Shown here in pieces: positions 1-8,228 of a DNA stretch of 26,596 nt. A program made the translations under genes and the position numbers. Every line of letters begins with the position of its first letter. The stretch's first letter is position 1. Below the pieces are notes generated by a model. The model was not told the DNA's origin, did not search any database, and worked only from the letters and a program-made list of their open reading frames with translations. This DNA is from Bdellovibrionaceae bacterium UBA2351 (GTDB lineage: Bacteria > Bdellovibrionota > Bdellovibrionia > Bdellovibrionales > Bdellovibrionaceae), in contig DDTZ01000048.1 of the NCBI GenBank assembly GCA_002344565.1, positions 1 through 26,596 on the forward strand, written 5' to 3'.

Positions 1-342
1 GAAATCCTAAAGGATGGTTTTGAAATTCATTTCCATGTGGGCCAAGCCCACTATGATAACGCACTCAAGGGTCAAACCTTGGGTGCGACTTTTTTTGTTT
101 ATGTGCAAGGCAAAGGCTGGATCGATAAAGCAAGTGAACATGGTTTAGGGGGTAAGCAAGGTGGCGGAGTCGCCAAAGGAGTCAAAAAGACAAAAGAAAA
201 CCCTTCGGGCCTTTTGGGTCCTAGCGGTGGTTTTTCAAATTTTGGGATTGAGAGTCAGAATCTAAATTTTTTCAAGCGTGTGAGTTCGTCTCGCTTGACA
301 AATGGTGCCCCGGGCCAGAATCGAACTGGCACGCCCGTTTGA
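1..342 (+). CDS. C-terminal part of an unrecognised protein, running into antisense tRNA
   Basis: An open frame enters from the left edge and ends at a TGA at 340-342, giving 113 visible residues; the start lies outside the window. The first ~60 residues have a sensible mix of charged and hydrophobic residues (for example GATFFVYVQGKGWID). A Gly/Lys-rich stretch follows. The last ~13 residues (ending NRTGTPV) are simply the reverse complement of the tRNA-Leu gene. I do not recognise a family. The natural stop may have been lost, or the protein may really use the tRNA region as its tail. No signal peptide or membrane segment is visible in this part. The coding nature of the first ~200 bases is moderately likely; that of the end is doubtful. 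Confidence 0.4.
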   Translation, partial: EILKDGFEIHFHVGQAHYDNALKGQTLGATFFVYVQGKGWIDKASEHGLGGKQGGGVAKGVKKTKENPSGLLGPSGGFSNFGIESQNLNFFKRVSSSRLTNGAPGQNRTGTPV

Positions 343-394
343 CCGAAGCCCAGGATTTTAAGTCCTGTGTGTCTACCAGTTTCACCACCGGGGC
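303..394 (-). tRNA. tRNA-Leu (anticodon UAA)
   Basis: Read on the minus strand, the acceptor stem GCCCCGG pairs with CCGGGGC and is followed by discriminator A and an encoded CCA. The D-arm has the leucine-type GGTGAAACTGGTAGAC. The anticodon stem CAGGA/TCCTG encloses the loop CTTAAAA, giving anticodon UAA, which reads UUA/UUG codons. A long variable region of about 20 nt, as expected for a class II tRNA, precedes the T-arm GCCAG-TTCGATT-CTGGC. All cloverleaf elements are present, so the call is firm. It lies antisense to the end of the preceding open frame. Confidence 0.96.
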
Positions 395-470
395 GCATGC
401 AATTGCAAAAATGAATCACTAAAAAATCATTTTTCTTGAGGTTTGTCACTAACAAATATTTAATATTTTC

Positions 471-1169
471 ATGCTTTTCAAAAATGCTTTTAAAAAACTC
501 ATCCAATTGAAACTTTTCTTAATTCCGATCGTTCTATTCTTTTGGATCAGCTCTATTTTTGAGCATTTTTTGGTAAAAAAGATAGAGGCGATAATAAACA
601 GCGCGGATCCTAGCACGTTCTCTTTGATTGGATTTGCGAGTCTTCATTTGGTAAATGGGATTATCTTTCCGACCTTGATTACATTGCTGGCGTTGAGCCA
701 AATTAGAAACTTAAAACAAGGTGCCCCGAAGTATCAAATCGAAGGCGGTCCCTCCGAGCAGCTGTTTATCGAAACCCTTCGTAGTTGGGGGAAAACCACA
801 TGGTGGTTTCTGGCTTTGGTTTTACCTGGGTTGTATAAGTTTATTGCCTATGCCTATGTTCCGGTCGTTGTGTTTTTGGATCCTGAGTACGATAAAGGAA
901 ACGTAGATGCGTTGCAGGCGTCCGAACGTCATTTTCGTAGGCATTGGTTATCGACTTGTTTTGTCTTTCTTGTGTTTTACTTTGTATTTCCTATAATGCT
1001 GAGCTCTGTTCTTGATAATTATAAGGATTTTAATGACACTCCGGTGCTGGCTTTGTTAGTCAGTATCTTCAACGGCGTCGTAAGTCTGTTCGCCTTTCTG
1101 CTGTTAGCAGAAATCTATATTCAGACACAGGCTAAACCGCTTGAAAACATGGCTGGCAACACCCCCTAG
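471..1169 (+). CDS. Polytopic inner-membrane protein of unknown function
   Basis: The protein is 232 residues with about five hydrophobic segments, near residues 14-31, 54-77, 110-136, 160-180 and 190-216. It is therefore an integral inner-membrane protein without catalytic motifs that I can see. The segment DALQASERHFRRHW between the third and fourth segments recalls the 'AL..S..L..G' region of YciC/DUF975-type membrane proteins, but this similarity is weak and is only an inference. No clear Shine-Dalgarno sequence precedes the ATG at 471, so the start is uncertain. The stop codon lies inside a short inverted repeat, 47 nt upstream of the IMPDH/GMPR-family gene, so co-transcription is possible. 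Confidence 0.75.
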   Translation: MLFKNAFKKLIQLKLFLIPIVLFFWISSIFEHFLVKKIEAIINSADPSTFSLIGFASLHLVNGIIFPTLITLLALSQIRNLKQGAPKYQIEGGPSEQLFIETLRSWGKTTWWFLALVLPGLYKFIAYAYVPVVVFLDPEYDKGNVDALQASERHFRRHWLSTCFVFLVFYFVFPIMLSSVLDNYKDFNDTPVLALLVSIFNGVVSLFAFLLLAEIYIQTQAKPLENMAGNTP

Positions 1170-1190
1170 GCGGCTCACCGCTGGGCCTAG
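1166..1190. repeat. Short inverted repeat between membrane gene and IMPDH/GMPR gene
   Basis: Six-base arms CTAGGC (1166-1171) and GCCTAG (1185-1190) enclose a GC-rich centre that can itself pair (CGG/CCG). The repeat overlaps the stop codon of the membrane protein gene. It is not followed by a T-run on the plus strand, so it does not look like a standard intrinsic terminator. It could be an mRNA structure upstream of the next gene's ribosome binding site, or chance. Confidence 0.3.
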
Positions 1191-1216
1191 TAAGTAAAAA
1201 AAATGCAGGGAGTTTT

Positions 1217-2266
1217 ATGGAATTACTTTTTAAATGGCAACAAGTTCGCACGCGTATGAAGGGTCTAACATTTGATGATGTATTGATCGTTCCTTCAAAA
1301 ACAGACATGCGTTCACGTAAAGACCCGTCATTAAAAACTCAGCTCACTCGTAACTATTCATTAGATCTACCCATCGTCTCGGCGAACATGGATACAATCA
1401 CGGAATCTGACATGGCGATTGCAATGGCTAAACTCGGTGGCCTTGGGATTCTTCATCGCTTTATGACGATCGATGAGCAAGTTCAACATGTGCATACCAT
1501 CCGTAAAGCTAATGTAAATTTAATTTCGGCCAGCATTGGTGTGAATGACGACTTTCGTGATCGCGCTAAAAAATTGGTTGAAGCGGGTGTTCATATTCTT
1601 ACGATCGACATTGCCCACGGTCACTCGGTGCAAATGTTGGAAACAATGAAGTGGTGTAAAGATAACTTTCCTAAAATCGACATTATCGCTGGTAACGTAG
1701 CGACGCCAGAAGCCACTGAGGAATTAATTGAAGCGGGTGCCGATGCAATCAAAGTGGGTATTGGTCCGGGCTCTATGTGTACCACTCGCATTATAACGGG
1801 CGCTGGTGTTCCGCAATTAACAGCCGTGGCATTGTGTGCGGAAGTCGGGAAAGAAAAAGGCGTACCCATCATCGCAGACGGCGGTATTAAAACGTCTGGA
1901 GACATTGTAAAAGCTCTTTCTGGTGGAGCGAATCTAGTGATGCTCGGAAGTATGTTGTCGGGAACAATTGAAACTCCGGGGGAAATCAAAAACGGTCGCA
2001 AGCAATATCGTGGTATGGCGTCTCGGTCCGCACAAGATTCTTGGCGCGGTGGTGTTCCGGAAGGCATGGCTCCAGAAGGTGAATCGACTACGGTGTCCGT
2101 TAAAGGTCACGTAAAAGATGTTATCATGGAATTATCTGGCGGTATCCGTTCTGGAATGACGTACGTGAATGCATCCACAATTGAAGAGTTGTGTGAAAAG
2201 GCGCGCTTCATCGAAATGTCGACGTCAGGTATGAACGAGTCTCGTGCTCATGGTTTGAATAAATAG
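1217..2266 (+). CDS. IMP dehydrogenase/GMP reductase family protein, CBS-less
   Basis: A cytosolic TIM-barrel purine nucleotide oxidoreductase of 349 residues, about the length of GMP reductase. It lacks the two CBS domains that bring typical IMP dehydrogenases to ~490. Visible motifs are LTFDDVL (17-23), SANMDT (55-60), the catalytic-loop GIGPGSMCTTR (181-191, nucleophile C188), ADGGI (220-224) and MLGSMLSGT. The N-terminal SRKD and ANMDT match GMP reductases. The mobile-flap region (267-291: GMASRSA, then GGVPEG, then PEGE) aligns without gaps to GMP reductase (GM.S.SA, GGV.E, AEG) and lacks the Arg-Tyr pair of IMP dehydrogenases. The C-terminal MNESRAHGL looks IMPDH-like. Either direction of guanine nucleotide interconversion is possible; I slightly favour GMP reductase chemistry. 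AGGGAG at 1207-1212 supports the start. murI follows with no gap. Confidence 0.9.
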   Translation: MELLFKWQQVRTRMKGLTFDDVLIVPSKTDMRSRKDPSLKTQLTRNYSLDLPIVSANMDTITESDMAIAMAKLGGLGILHRFMTIDEQVQHVHTIRKANVNLISASIGVNDDFRDRAKKLVEAGVHILTIDIAHGHSVQMLETMKWCKDNFPKIDIIAGNVATPEATEELIEAGADAIKVGIGPGSMCTTRIITGAGVPQLTAVALCAEVGKEKGVPIIADGGIKTSGDIVKALSGGANLVMLGSMLSGTIETPGEIKNGRKQYRGMASRSAQDSWRGGVPEGMAPEGESTTVSVKGHVKDVIMELSGGIRSGMTYVNASTIEELCEKARFIEMSTSGMNESRAHGLNK

Positions 2267-3073
2267 ATGGCTCCGATTGGTGTCTTTGATTCTGGCGTAG
2301 GCGGTCTGACGGTTTTAAAACAACTCTGTCAGACGTTTCCTGCCCAATCATGGATTTACTTGGGTGATACGGCTCGATTGCCATATGGAACTAAATCGGG
2401 CGTTACTATTCGAACGTACACCGAAGAAAACTTACATTTTTTAAGTCAGTTTAAATGTCAGGCGTTTATCATCGCCTGCAATTCGGCGTCGACTCAGTTT
2501 CCGGCCAATGAGTACAATGGACTACCAGTTTTTAAAGTCATTCAGCCGGGTGCAATTTCGGCGCTACGTGAAACGAGCAATGGAAAAATCGGTATTATCG
2601 GAACCAAGGCTACCATTAGCTCAAAAGTCTATGAACGTGAACTCAGAGTCATGGGGTATCAAGGAGAAATCTTTGCTCAGGCATGTCCGTTGTTTGTTCC
2701 ACTTGTGGAAGAAGGTCTGTTCCATGATCCCGCAACAGATTTAATTATCGATCGCTATCTGCGACCAATGAAGGACGCCGGTATTGATACCTTAGTCTTG
2801 GGTTGCACTCATTACCCGCTGCTGTATCAAGCATTGAAAAACTATTTCGGTCCAAATGTTACGCTCGTGAGTTCAGAACGTGAGCTCACGAGGCAATTGA
2901 TCGAGGCTGAATGCGTGCAGACCGAACCGGGCACGCCTGGGCATATTATTTTGTACACCACGGATCGAGTTGAGTTTGTAACTGATGTGGCAAAGATGAT
3001 TTTGCTTGGAATAACTCAAACAATTGAGTTCCGTAATTTGGATGGCCTGGCTGTGTACGAAGGGTCTATTTAA
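2267..3073 (+). CDS. murI: Glutamate racemase
   Basis: Converts L-glutamate to D-glutamate for peptidoglycan precursor synthesis in the cytoplasm. The 268-residue length is normal. Family motifs are all present: GVFDSGVGGLTV at the N-terminus with D7 and S8, DTARLPYG (34-41), ACNSAS with catalytic C71, and LGCTHYPLL with catalytic C180 and H182. The ATG starts immediately after the TAG stop of the upstream IMPDH/GMPR-family gene, so the two are almost certainly translationally coupled. A strong terminator follows 28 nt after the stop. No unusual features. Confidence 0.97.
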   Translation: MAPIGVFDSGVGGLTVLKQLCQTFPAQSWIYLGDTARLPYGTKSGVTIRTYTEENLHFLSQFKCQAFIIACNSASTQFPANEYNGLPVFKVIQPGAISALRETSNGKIGIIGTKATISSKVYERELRVMGYQGEIFAQACPLFVPLVEEGLFHDPATDLIIDRYLRPMKDAGIDTLVLGCTHYPLLYQALKNYFGPNVTLVSSERELTRQLIEAECVQTEPGTPGHIILYTTDRVEFVTDVAKMILLGITQTIEFRNLDGLAVYEGSI

Positions 3074-3100
3074 ATACTTTTGTATCTAAAATCGCATTAA

Positions 3101-3140
3101 ATAAAGAAAAAGGGATGCCGAAGCATCCCTTTTTCTTTAT
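3101..3140. terminator. Bidirectional intrinsic terminator between murI and the porin remnant
   Basis: A perfect 18-bp stem, ATAAAGAAAAAGGGATGC (3101-3118), with a CGAA tetraloop (3119-3122) and its exact complement (3123-3140). The arms carry A-rich and T-rich outer ends, so each strand shows a GC-rich hairpin followed by a T-run. It can stop murI transcripts on the plus strand and the porin frame (stop at 3162) on the minus strand. Confidence 0.93.
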
Positions 3141-3161
3141 CAGAATTCGTAAATTCTAAAA

Positions 3162-4346
3162 TTAGAAATCTAAACGTAAGTTAGCATAGTATGAGTTAAC
3201 TTTACGGTCGATTTCAGAAATTGCACCGAATGCAAGAGCAGAGTATTTATACTCTTGTTGACGGTAACCAACACGTAGACCCAATTCAGGAGAGAACTTG
3301 TGTAGCAAGTACACATTAGATGCTGTTCCTGGAGTGGCTTGGAAGTTTGTTAAATCTTCTGCGCCAAGATCAAAGATGAAGTTACCTTTGCCACCGTTTA
3401 AGTATTCGTAACCAATGTAATCATTGCTTGCGTACTTGTAACGAAGAGAAGCAAGAGTCGTTGAGCTGCTGATCGTTTCGTTTTCTTGAGTCGCGCCGTA
3501 ACCGTATACTGTGCCGCCAAGAGCTGCTGCAGTTACTGATCCAGAGTTTTTCATTTGAGAAGAAAGGAACGATAGGCCTAAATCAACGTTAGATTGAGCG
3601 ATGTTCGCCATATCTAATGTTAAAGAGTGCACGCCGTATTCAGATACAGTGCGACCCGTTCCGCCCACGCTTGAACCGTTGAAGCCTAGTGAGTTCACAG
3701 TTAAACCTTGGTAGATTGCCGTGAAGTTACCAAAAATTCCCATTTCTTTAGAGTTATACTCTAGCATCCAAGAAGCGATAGCTTGAGATGAAGGAAGTTT
3801 GTCACCCGCTTTTCCGTCATTACCAGTAGTGATTTGACCTTGGTAAAGTGGTGCGTTGTTAGCCCATGATAAACTTTGTAGCGGAGTGTACACCATACGT
3901 GCTGTTAAGCCGCTGCCAGTAGTTAGATCGTGGTTGTAAGTTAACGCTAAACCATCAAGTGTCGTGTTGTACACAAGAGCCGGGTAAGTACCCATTCTTG
4001 ATTTACCGTTAGCTAAATGATTTGGAGGTCCGTCCATAGTAGATAAGCGACCTGCACTGAAAATAAGTGAATCACTCATTTTGATGTCTGCGTACGCTCT
4101 TTCTAAGTAGACTTGAGAACCAGAGTAACCACGAGCCACACCGATATCAGTTGTTCTGAAGTTTAATCCAGTCACTGTTCCTTGGTTCGTGATGTTGTTG
4201 TAGAATTTAGAAGCTGTGTAACGAGAGTAGAATTTGATTGTCGGGCTTACGTCTGCATCTACATTTAAAGACACAAGTAAGCGCATGTAAGCTGTGGTGG
4301 GGCGGCTATTTTTGTAGTAAACCTTTGAGTATCCAGACGTCACCAA
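3162..4346 (-). pseudogene. 5'-truncated outer-membrane beta-barrel porin (DUF3373-like)
   Basis: The open frame encodes a long run of alternating amphipathic beta-strands ending in an aromatic-rich strand with terminal Phe (YYANLRLDF), typical of outer-membrane barrels. The segment with YLERAYADIKM, SAGRLSTMDGPP and YPALVYNTTLDG resembles DUF3373-type putative porins. No signal peptide is present. The longest frame begins at a GTG (4346) inside the upstream RND gene. The first ATG is at 4286, and neither has a ribosome binding site. Porin-like sequence begins about where the RND gene stops (4306). Family members normally carry a signal peptide and an N-terminal region, so roughly 60-100 residues appear to be missing (inference). 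Codons look like those of a highly expressed gene, unlike the RND gene, which suggests recent loss of the 5' end. An assembly misjoin is the alternative. Confidence 0.65.
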
Positions 4347-6471
4347 AGAACGCTAAAATAACTCCAAGTAAAATATAAATTCCCAGAATAGCAATCGAGG
4401 CGATGACGGAAAACATAAATGTTGAAATTAACAATATCATTCCAATCGTCATTATCAAACTTCCTTCCGAGAGCGCGTCAACCGAGTGGCTTAATCCACC
4501 CTTTCGTGAACTGAATATGAATTGAATGGCGTTGTCTCCGGCGAGCCCTTCGAGCAGCGATGCACAGATGCAGGATACGAAGGTGAGTGGGATACGGAAT
4601 ACGATAAATAGTGTGAGTAAAATCAGTGGCCCCCATAACGAGGATGCGATTAATGCCGACATTTCAGACCAAGTCGTTCCTTGTTTAATAGAAAGCAGAA
4701 GCAAGACGACTAAAAAAACACTAAGACCTAAGCTTGAAAACAAAGTGTTTAGAATTTTAATGCTGAACTCATTGTAGGAAATTAGACTGCCAACCAAAGT
4801 GCATTTTTGGTTCTGACAAATATCTTTGAATTGGTTAATTAGAAGTTTAATATTGTCCATTTCCATTGTGTTTAGGAACAGTTGGGCACGATGGACGTTT
4901 CGTGAGGATTTCAGGCGTTTGCCCGCGAGTGATTCATCAATCATGCTTTGAACGGTTCGCCGGTCATTAGGCTCAAGGTTGGCCATGATGTATTCATTGG
5001 CGGTGTAAGAATCTTCGATAATGGTTACAAAAGGGTTCTTTCGCGCCTGCTCAATGATCCGACGATTTTCGGAGTCCGTGTTGTTAGTGTTGAATACAAT
5101 ACTAACTTCAGTTATCCAGCCCCGCGTTTTTTTGAAATGCTCCATCGTTTGAATGACGACATGGTTTTTGAAAAAAAAGGAATCTGGCGCATCCTTAATA
5201 GTAAGTTTGTCTATAAAAATAAACGGGACAACAATGGGTAGGCATAATAGAATGGCTAACCATCGCGGAATGATATTTTTCTGAGTGAACTTTAGACTAA
5301 ATCGAGGAGGGGTGAAGTTAATGCGGGCTAACCAGGGCCAATGTTTTAAGGCGGCAGGTAATACAAGAAAAACTAACGCCCATTCTAACATTGCAGCAAA
5401 CGCACTGATTAGGCCAAATCGACGAATGGTGCTTAGGTCAGACGTAACTAATGAGGCAAATCCAATGGCTGTCGTCAGGGATGTGAAAAACGAGGGTAGC
5501 ATAAATTTTCGAAGCGACGAGCGCATGGACCACTTGAAACGCAACATTCCAAAGACGACAAATGTAAAATCCTCTAAGCAGCCCACGAGCATCATCAGTC
5601 CGGTTGAGTTGGTCAAGACATCAACGGGAATATCCAAATACCCCATTAAGCCAAACGTTATGCCCATGCTAATGAAAATGGTGGCATTAAAAACCAAGCC
5701 ACCTTTCCAGGTGCCTAGGAATATTTTAAAGATGAGCATGCTGATCAGAAACATCATCATGTTTAAAAATTGCGTTTGCTCGAATGCTTTCCTTAGGTAG
5801 CTTTGGTAGGTCGTAATTCCGCCCCAATATACACTCAGCTTTTCTTTTTCATCGGAGTTTTTAAAGATTTCGCTTTCGAAGCTTTTTTGCAGAGAAGGCA
5901 CAACGTTAACGTCAACGGTTCCAAATTTTTTATCTTCAGGGTCGAAAATTACAAAATTAACGCTCAACGAATACTGCATTCGCGAAGATAATATCCCGTG
6001 CCATGGAGACGTGTGGATTTTCTTAAATGCGTCCGATATTTTCTGACTTTCAGGATCGTTTGTGAGGCAGTCGAGGTCTAGAAAACTTTTCATCGTAAAC
6101 TGACTTCCGTTAACGATCGCTTGGCGAATTCCAAAGGTAGATTGGATATACATAAGTTCAGGGTTGGCTTGGGCAGTTTTAAGTATCCATCCCTGGAAAT
6201 CACAGAGAAACGTCTTTGTGAACGGTTCTTTAGACTCGACGGAAAGTAAAACGGTATTTTTATCTTTAAATTCGGCGTTTAGGTTCTTGAGATCTGTATA
6301 GGTCTGAAAGTCGGGATCAATTAGGTCGTCAATACTGAGTAAGAATTGTAAACGGTTAAGGCCTACAGAGGCAGCGATAAAGACAAGCAGCGTAAAAATT
6401 AATGTTGTTTTGGAGTGTCGCCAAGACCAGCGATGTAGACCTAGTAATAGGCGACGTGAAGTGTTTAGCAT
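4306..6471 (-). CDS. RND superfamily exporter (MMPL/COG1033 type)
   Basis: An inner-membrane protein of 721 residues with the duplicated RND architecture. TM1 lies at about 23-40 and is followed by a large periplasmic loop to about 234. A bundle of five helices spans about 235-380, TM7 is near 408-424, a second periplasmic loop runs to about 570, and a final five-helix bundle ends near 716. Proteins of this type use proton motive force to move hydrophobic or lipid substrates. No adaptor or outer-membrane channel gene is adjacent, so the substrate cannot be named. The C-terminus (FFGDVWILKGLLQK) resembles the usual last helix end, so the gene looks essentially complete although the porin remnant overlaps it by 41 nt. 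The ATG at 6471 has only a weak AGG upstream. Confidence 0.87.
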   Translation of the reverse strand: MLNTSRRLLLGLHRWSWRHSKTTLIFTLLVFIAASVGLNRLQFLLSIDDLIDPDFQTYTDLKNLNAEFKDKNTVLLSVESKEPFTKTFLCDFQGWILKTAQANPELMYIQSTFGIRQAIVNGSQFTMKSFLDLDCLTNDPESQKISDAFKKIHTSPWHGILSSRMQYSLSVNFVIFDPEDKKFGTVDVNVVPSLQKSFESEIFKNSDEKEKLSVYWGGITTYQSYLRKAFEQTQFLNMMMFLISMLIFKIFLGTWKGGLVFNATIFISMGITFGLMGYLDIPVDVLTNSTGLMMLVGCLEDFTFVVFGMLRFKWSMRSSLRKFMLPSFFTSLTTAIGFASLVTSDLSTIRRFGLISAFAAMLEWALVFLVLPAALKHWPWLARINFTPPRFSLKFTQKNIIPRWLAILLCLPIVVPFIFIDKLTIKDAPDSFFFKNHVVIQTMEHFKKTRGWITEVSIVFNTNNTDSENRRIIEQARKNPFVTIIEDSYTANEYIMANLEPNDRRTVQSMIDESLAGKRLKSSRNVHRAQLFLNTMEMDNIKLLINQFKDICQNQKCTLVGSLISYNEFSIKILNTLFSSLGLSVFLVVLLLLSIKQGTTWSEMSALIASSLWGPLILLTLFIVFRIPLTFVSCICASLLEGLAGDNAIQFIFSSRKGGLSHSVDALSEGSLIMTIGMILLISTFMFSVIASIAILGIYILLGVILAFFGDVWILKGLLQK

Positions 6472-6643
6472 GAATACCTAAACACTACCAGACTCGCTGA
6501 ACCTATTACAAGTTGGTTTCTTCTTTGTTAGTCGCTCGGTTAGCTTTGTGTTGGTCAGTCCAGTTTGTTTGTTTTTTTATTTGAATTCATTCTGCGACCG
6601 AATAGCATTTAAGAGTGATATTTCCCTTTTAAATGGAGGCTCC

Positions 6644-8227
6644 ATGAAGCGTTATTCGAGTTATTTTTTAGTTGCTGCGATGGTGTGTGCAGCGACTTCT
6701 TTTTCAAAAGCAAATAAGACGGCTAAGGCCCTGCCTAAAGTAGCTTTGGAAGATGTGGTGAACCCCGTTCTGCCGTTTAACGATGATGAGTATTACCAAA
6801 AACTTCTTGGTGACATCAAAAAGAGCCCGCGTTCGTCAGCAGCCGCTACTACGGACGTTCCCGCTATTGAAAAAACATTCAGTGCCGACTTCTTAGAGAT
6901 GCGTCGTGAGTTAATAGGCTCTGGCACTGCGGGTGATTCAAAACGTTCGGGTGTGCGTTCGGTAGAGGAGCTCGATGCGATTATCACCAAGTATTCAAAT
7001 CCAGATGTCTACAAAGGGTTATCGCCTCAGGCTAAATTTTTGGCCTTACAATTACGAACATTAAAATCTATGAAAGGTTTTATTTTTAGAGCTAAGTTAT
7101 ACATAGCGGGAATTTCCGCAACGAGAACGATGATTGTTACCGCGTTACGTGCGCAAATGGCAGGAATTCAGACTTTCTTCCCTTTGAATGAAAGTGGCTC
7201 TGTTAATCATTGGGAAATTGTTTTTAAATATATTACAGAAAATTCGCCTGGCATCGGTAGCGAAATTTTAACGGACGATGATTTGTACGCGTTCTTTCGT
7301 CAGTTGACGAATGACTATGCGCTTATTGTAAATGATTTTGGGGATTTGGTTAGAAGTGGTCAGTCGATTTGGTGGGACAACAAACTTTACATGTCGTTTG
7401 CTTCGTTCGCATCGGAAAAAGATAGATATATCCTCCTAGGAAAACCGGAATTGTATGCACTGTATTCGGCAAGCTCAGCTAACGCCAGCGTTCTATATAG
7501 TACAACAGCGTATTCATTTACAGGATTGCGAGACGCCGTTAAAAAAATTGGTCAACTATTTGGAATCGATAATATAGTTGAAGCCGCTATAGCCAGTGTA
7601 GATGGAAAAGGGGCGCAGGGGATGTCGTCTCATACGCGTATCAAAGTGCTGCGCCAGTACCCAAAACTATTTGTGCGCGTGTCAGATGGTGAAAAGCGTA
7701 TGCAATCAGCCTATGCGTATTTAGTTTCGGCAGCCCGTTCCGCACGGTTGTCGTTTGAAGCGACAAAAAAACTCAAAGAGGGTGATGAAAATCTATTTGA
7801 CGTGCGCGTGGCCAATGCATTTAACCGTATTGCTGGGACTTCATTTGCAAATATTGATCAGCTGATTGATGAAAAAGAGTCGGTCGGTAGTGCGATCGTA
7901 AACGGGGAGCGTGTAAAAGTGTCTTTGAAGAATTTTTACTATAATTCGCCAGCGGCTTTGAGTGAGCTGTACCCAACTGACTGGGACCTGAGTTCTGAAG
8001 GTAAGAAAGTGAGTGTTGCAGGCTACTCCGCAAAAGGACAGCGGCTGCGTAATTATAAATACGGAATGGCTGTGGAATGGAACTTGGCCCCGTACAAGAA
8101 TATTTTTCCTGATTTAAATGGAGATTCTAATGGGCGAACGAAAGATCTTCCAAAATATGTGCGTGTTTTATCGCAAACATGGGGCTCTTCCGTTTTTGCA
8201 ATCCCTTTAAGCGCCGCTATTTTTTAA
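6644..8227 (+). CDS. Exported protein of unknown function
   Basis: A 527-residue protein starting MKRYSSYFLVAAMVCAATSF, a good Sec signal peptide with likely cleavage after A23 (SKA|N). I chose ATG 6644 because GGAGG at 6635-6639 precedes it with proper spacing; an upstream in-frame start at 6548 would bury the signal peptide and has no ribosome site. The mature part is mainly helical with a mixed C-terminal region, and has no catalytic motif, lipobox or membrane segment that I recognise. It is divergent from the RND gene (172-nt gap). It is convergent with a secreted metallopeptidase gene, whose stop lies one base from its own. Probably periplasmic or secreted; function unknown. Confidence 0.8.
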   Translation: MKRYSSYFLVAAMVCAATSFSKANKTAKALPKVALEDVVNPVLPFNDDEYYQKLLGDIKKSPRSSAAATTDVPAIEKTFSADFLEMRRELIGSGTAGDSKRSGVRSVEELDAIITKYSNPDVYKGLSPQAKFLALQLRTLKSMKGFIFRAKLYIAGISATRTMIVTALRAQMAGIQTFFPLNESGSVNHWEIVFKYITENSPGIGSEILTDDDLYAFFRQLTNDYALIVNDFGDLVRSGQSIWWDNKLYMSFASFASEKDRYILLGKPELYALYSASSANASVLYSTTAYSFTGLRDAVKKIGQLFGIDNIVEAAIASVDGKGAQGMSSHTRIKVLRQYPKLFVRVSDGEKRMQSAYAYLVSAARSARLSFEATKKLKEGDENLFDVRVANAFNRIAGTSFANIDQLIDEKESVGSAIVNGERVKVSLKNFYYNSPAALSELYPTDWDLSSEGKKVSVAGYSAKGQRLRNYKYGMAVEWNLAPYKNIFPDLNGDSNGRTKDLPKYVRVLSQTWGSSVFAIPLSAAIF

Positions 8228-8228
8228 T

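Noticed and set aside
255..506. Minus-strand 83-residue open frame across the tRNA
   Set aside because: Most of it is the tRNA-Leu sequence itself, and it starts inside the next gene; it is not a credible protein.
1166..1215. Inverted repeat before the IMPDH/GMPR gene considered as an intrinsic terminator
   Set aside because: It is followed by an A-run, not a T-run, on the plus strand, so it is kept only as a low-confidence repeat.
1621..2067. 148-residue minus-strand frame inside the IMPDH/GMPR gene
   Set aside because: Fully antisense to a well-conserved enzyme, with no ribosome site and a Pro/Ser-rich composition typical of reverse-frame shadows.
5285..5800. 171-residue plus-strand frame opposite the RND exporter gene
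   Set aside because: Antisense shadow of membrane-helix codons; Asn/Lys/Arg-rich with no start context or recognisable domain.
6548..6643. Upstream extension of the exported protein by 32 residues
   Set aside because: GGAGG directly precedes the ATG at 6644, and that start gives a proper signal peptide; the extension has neither.
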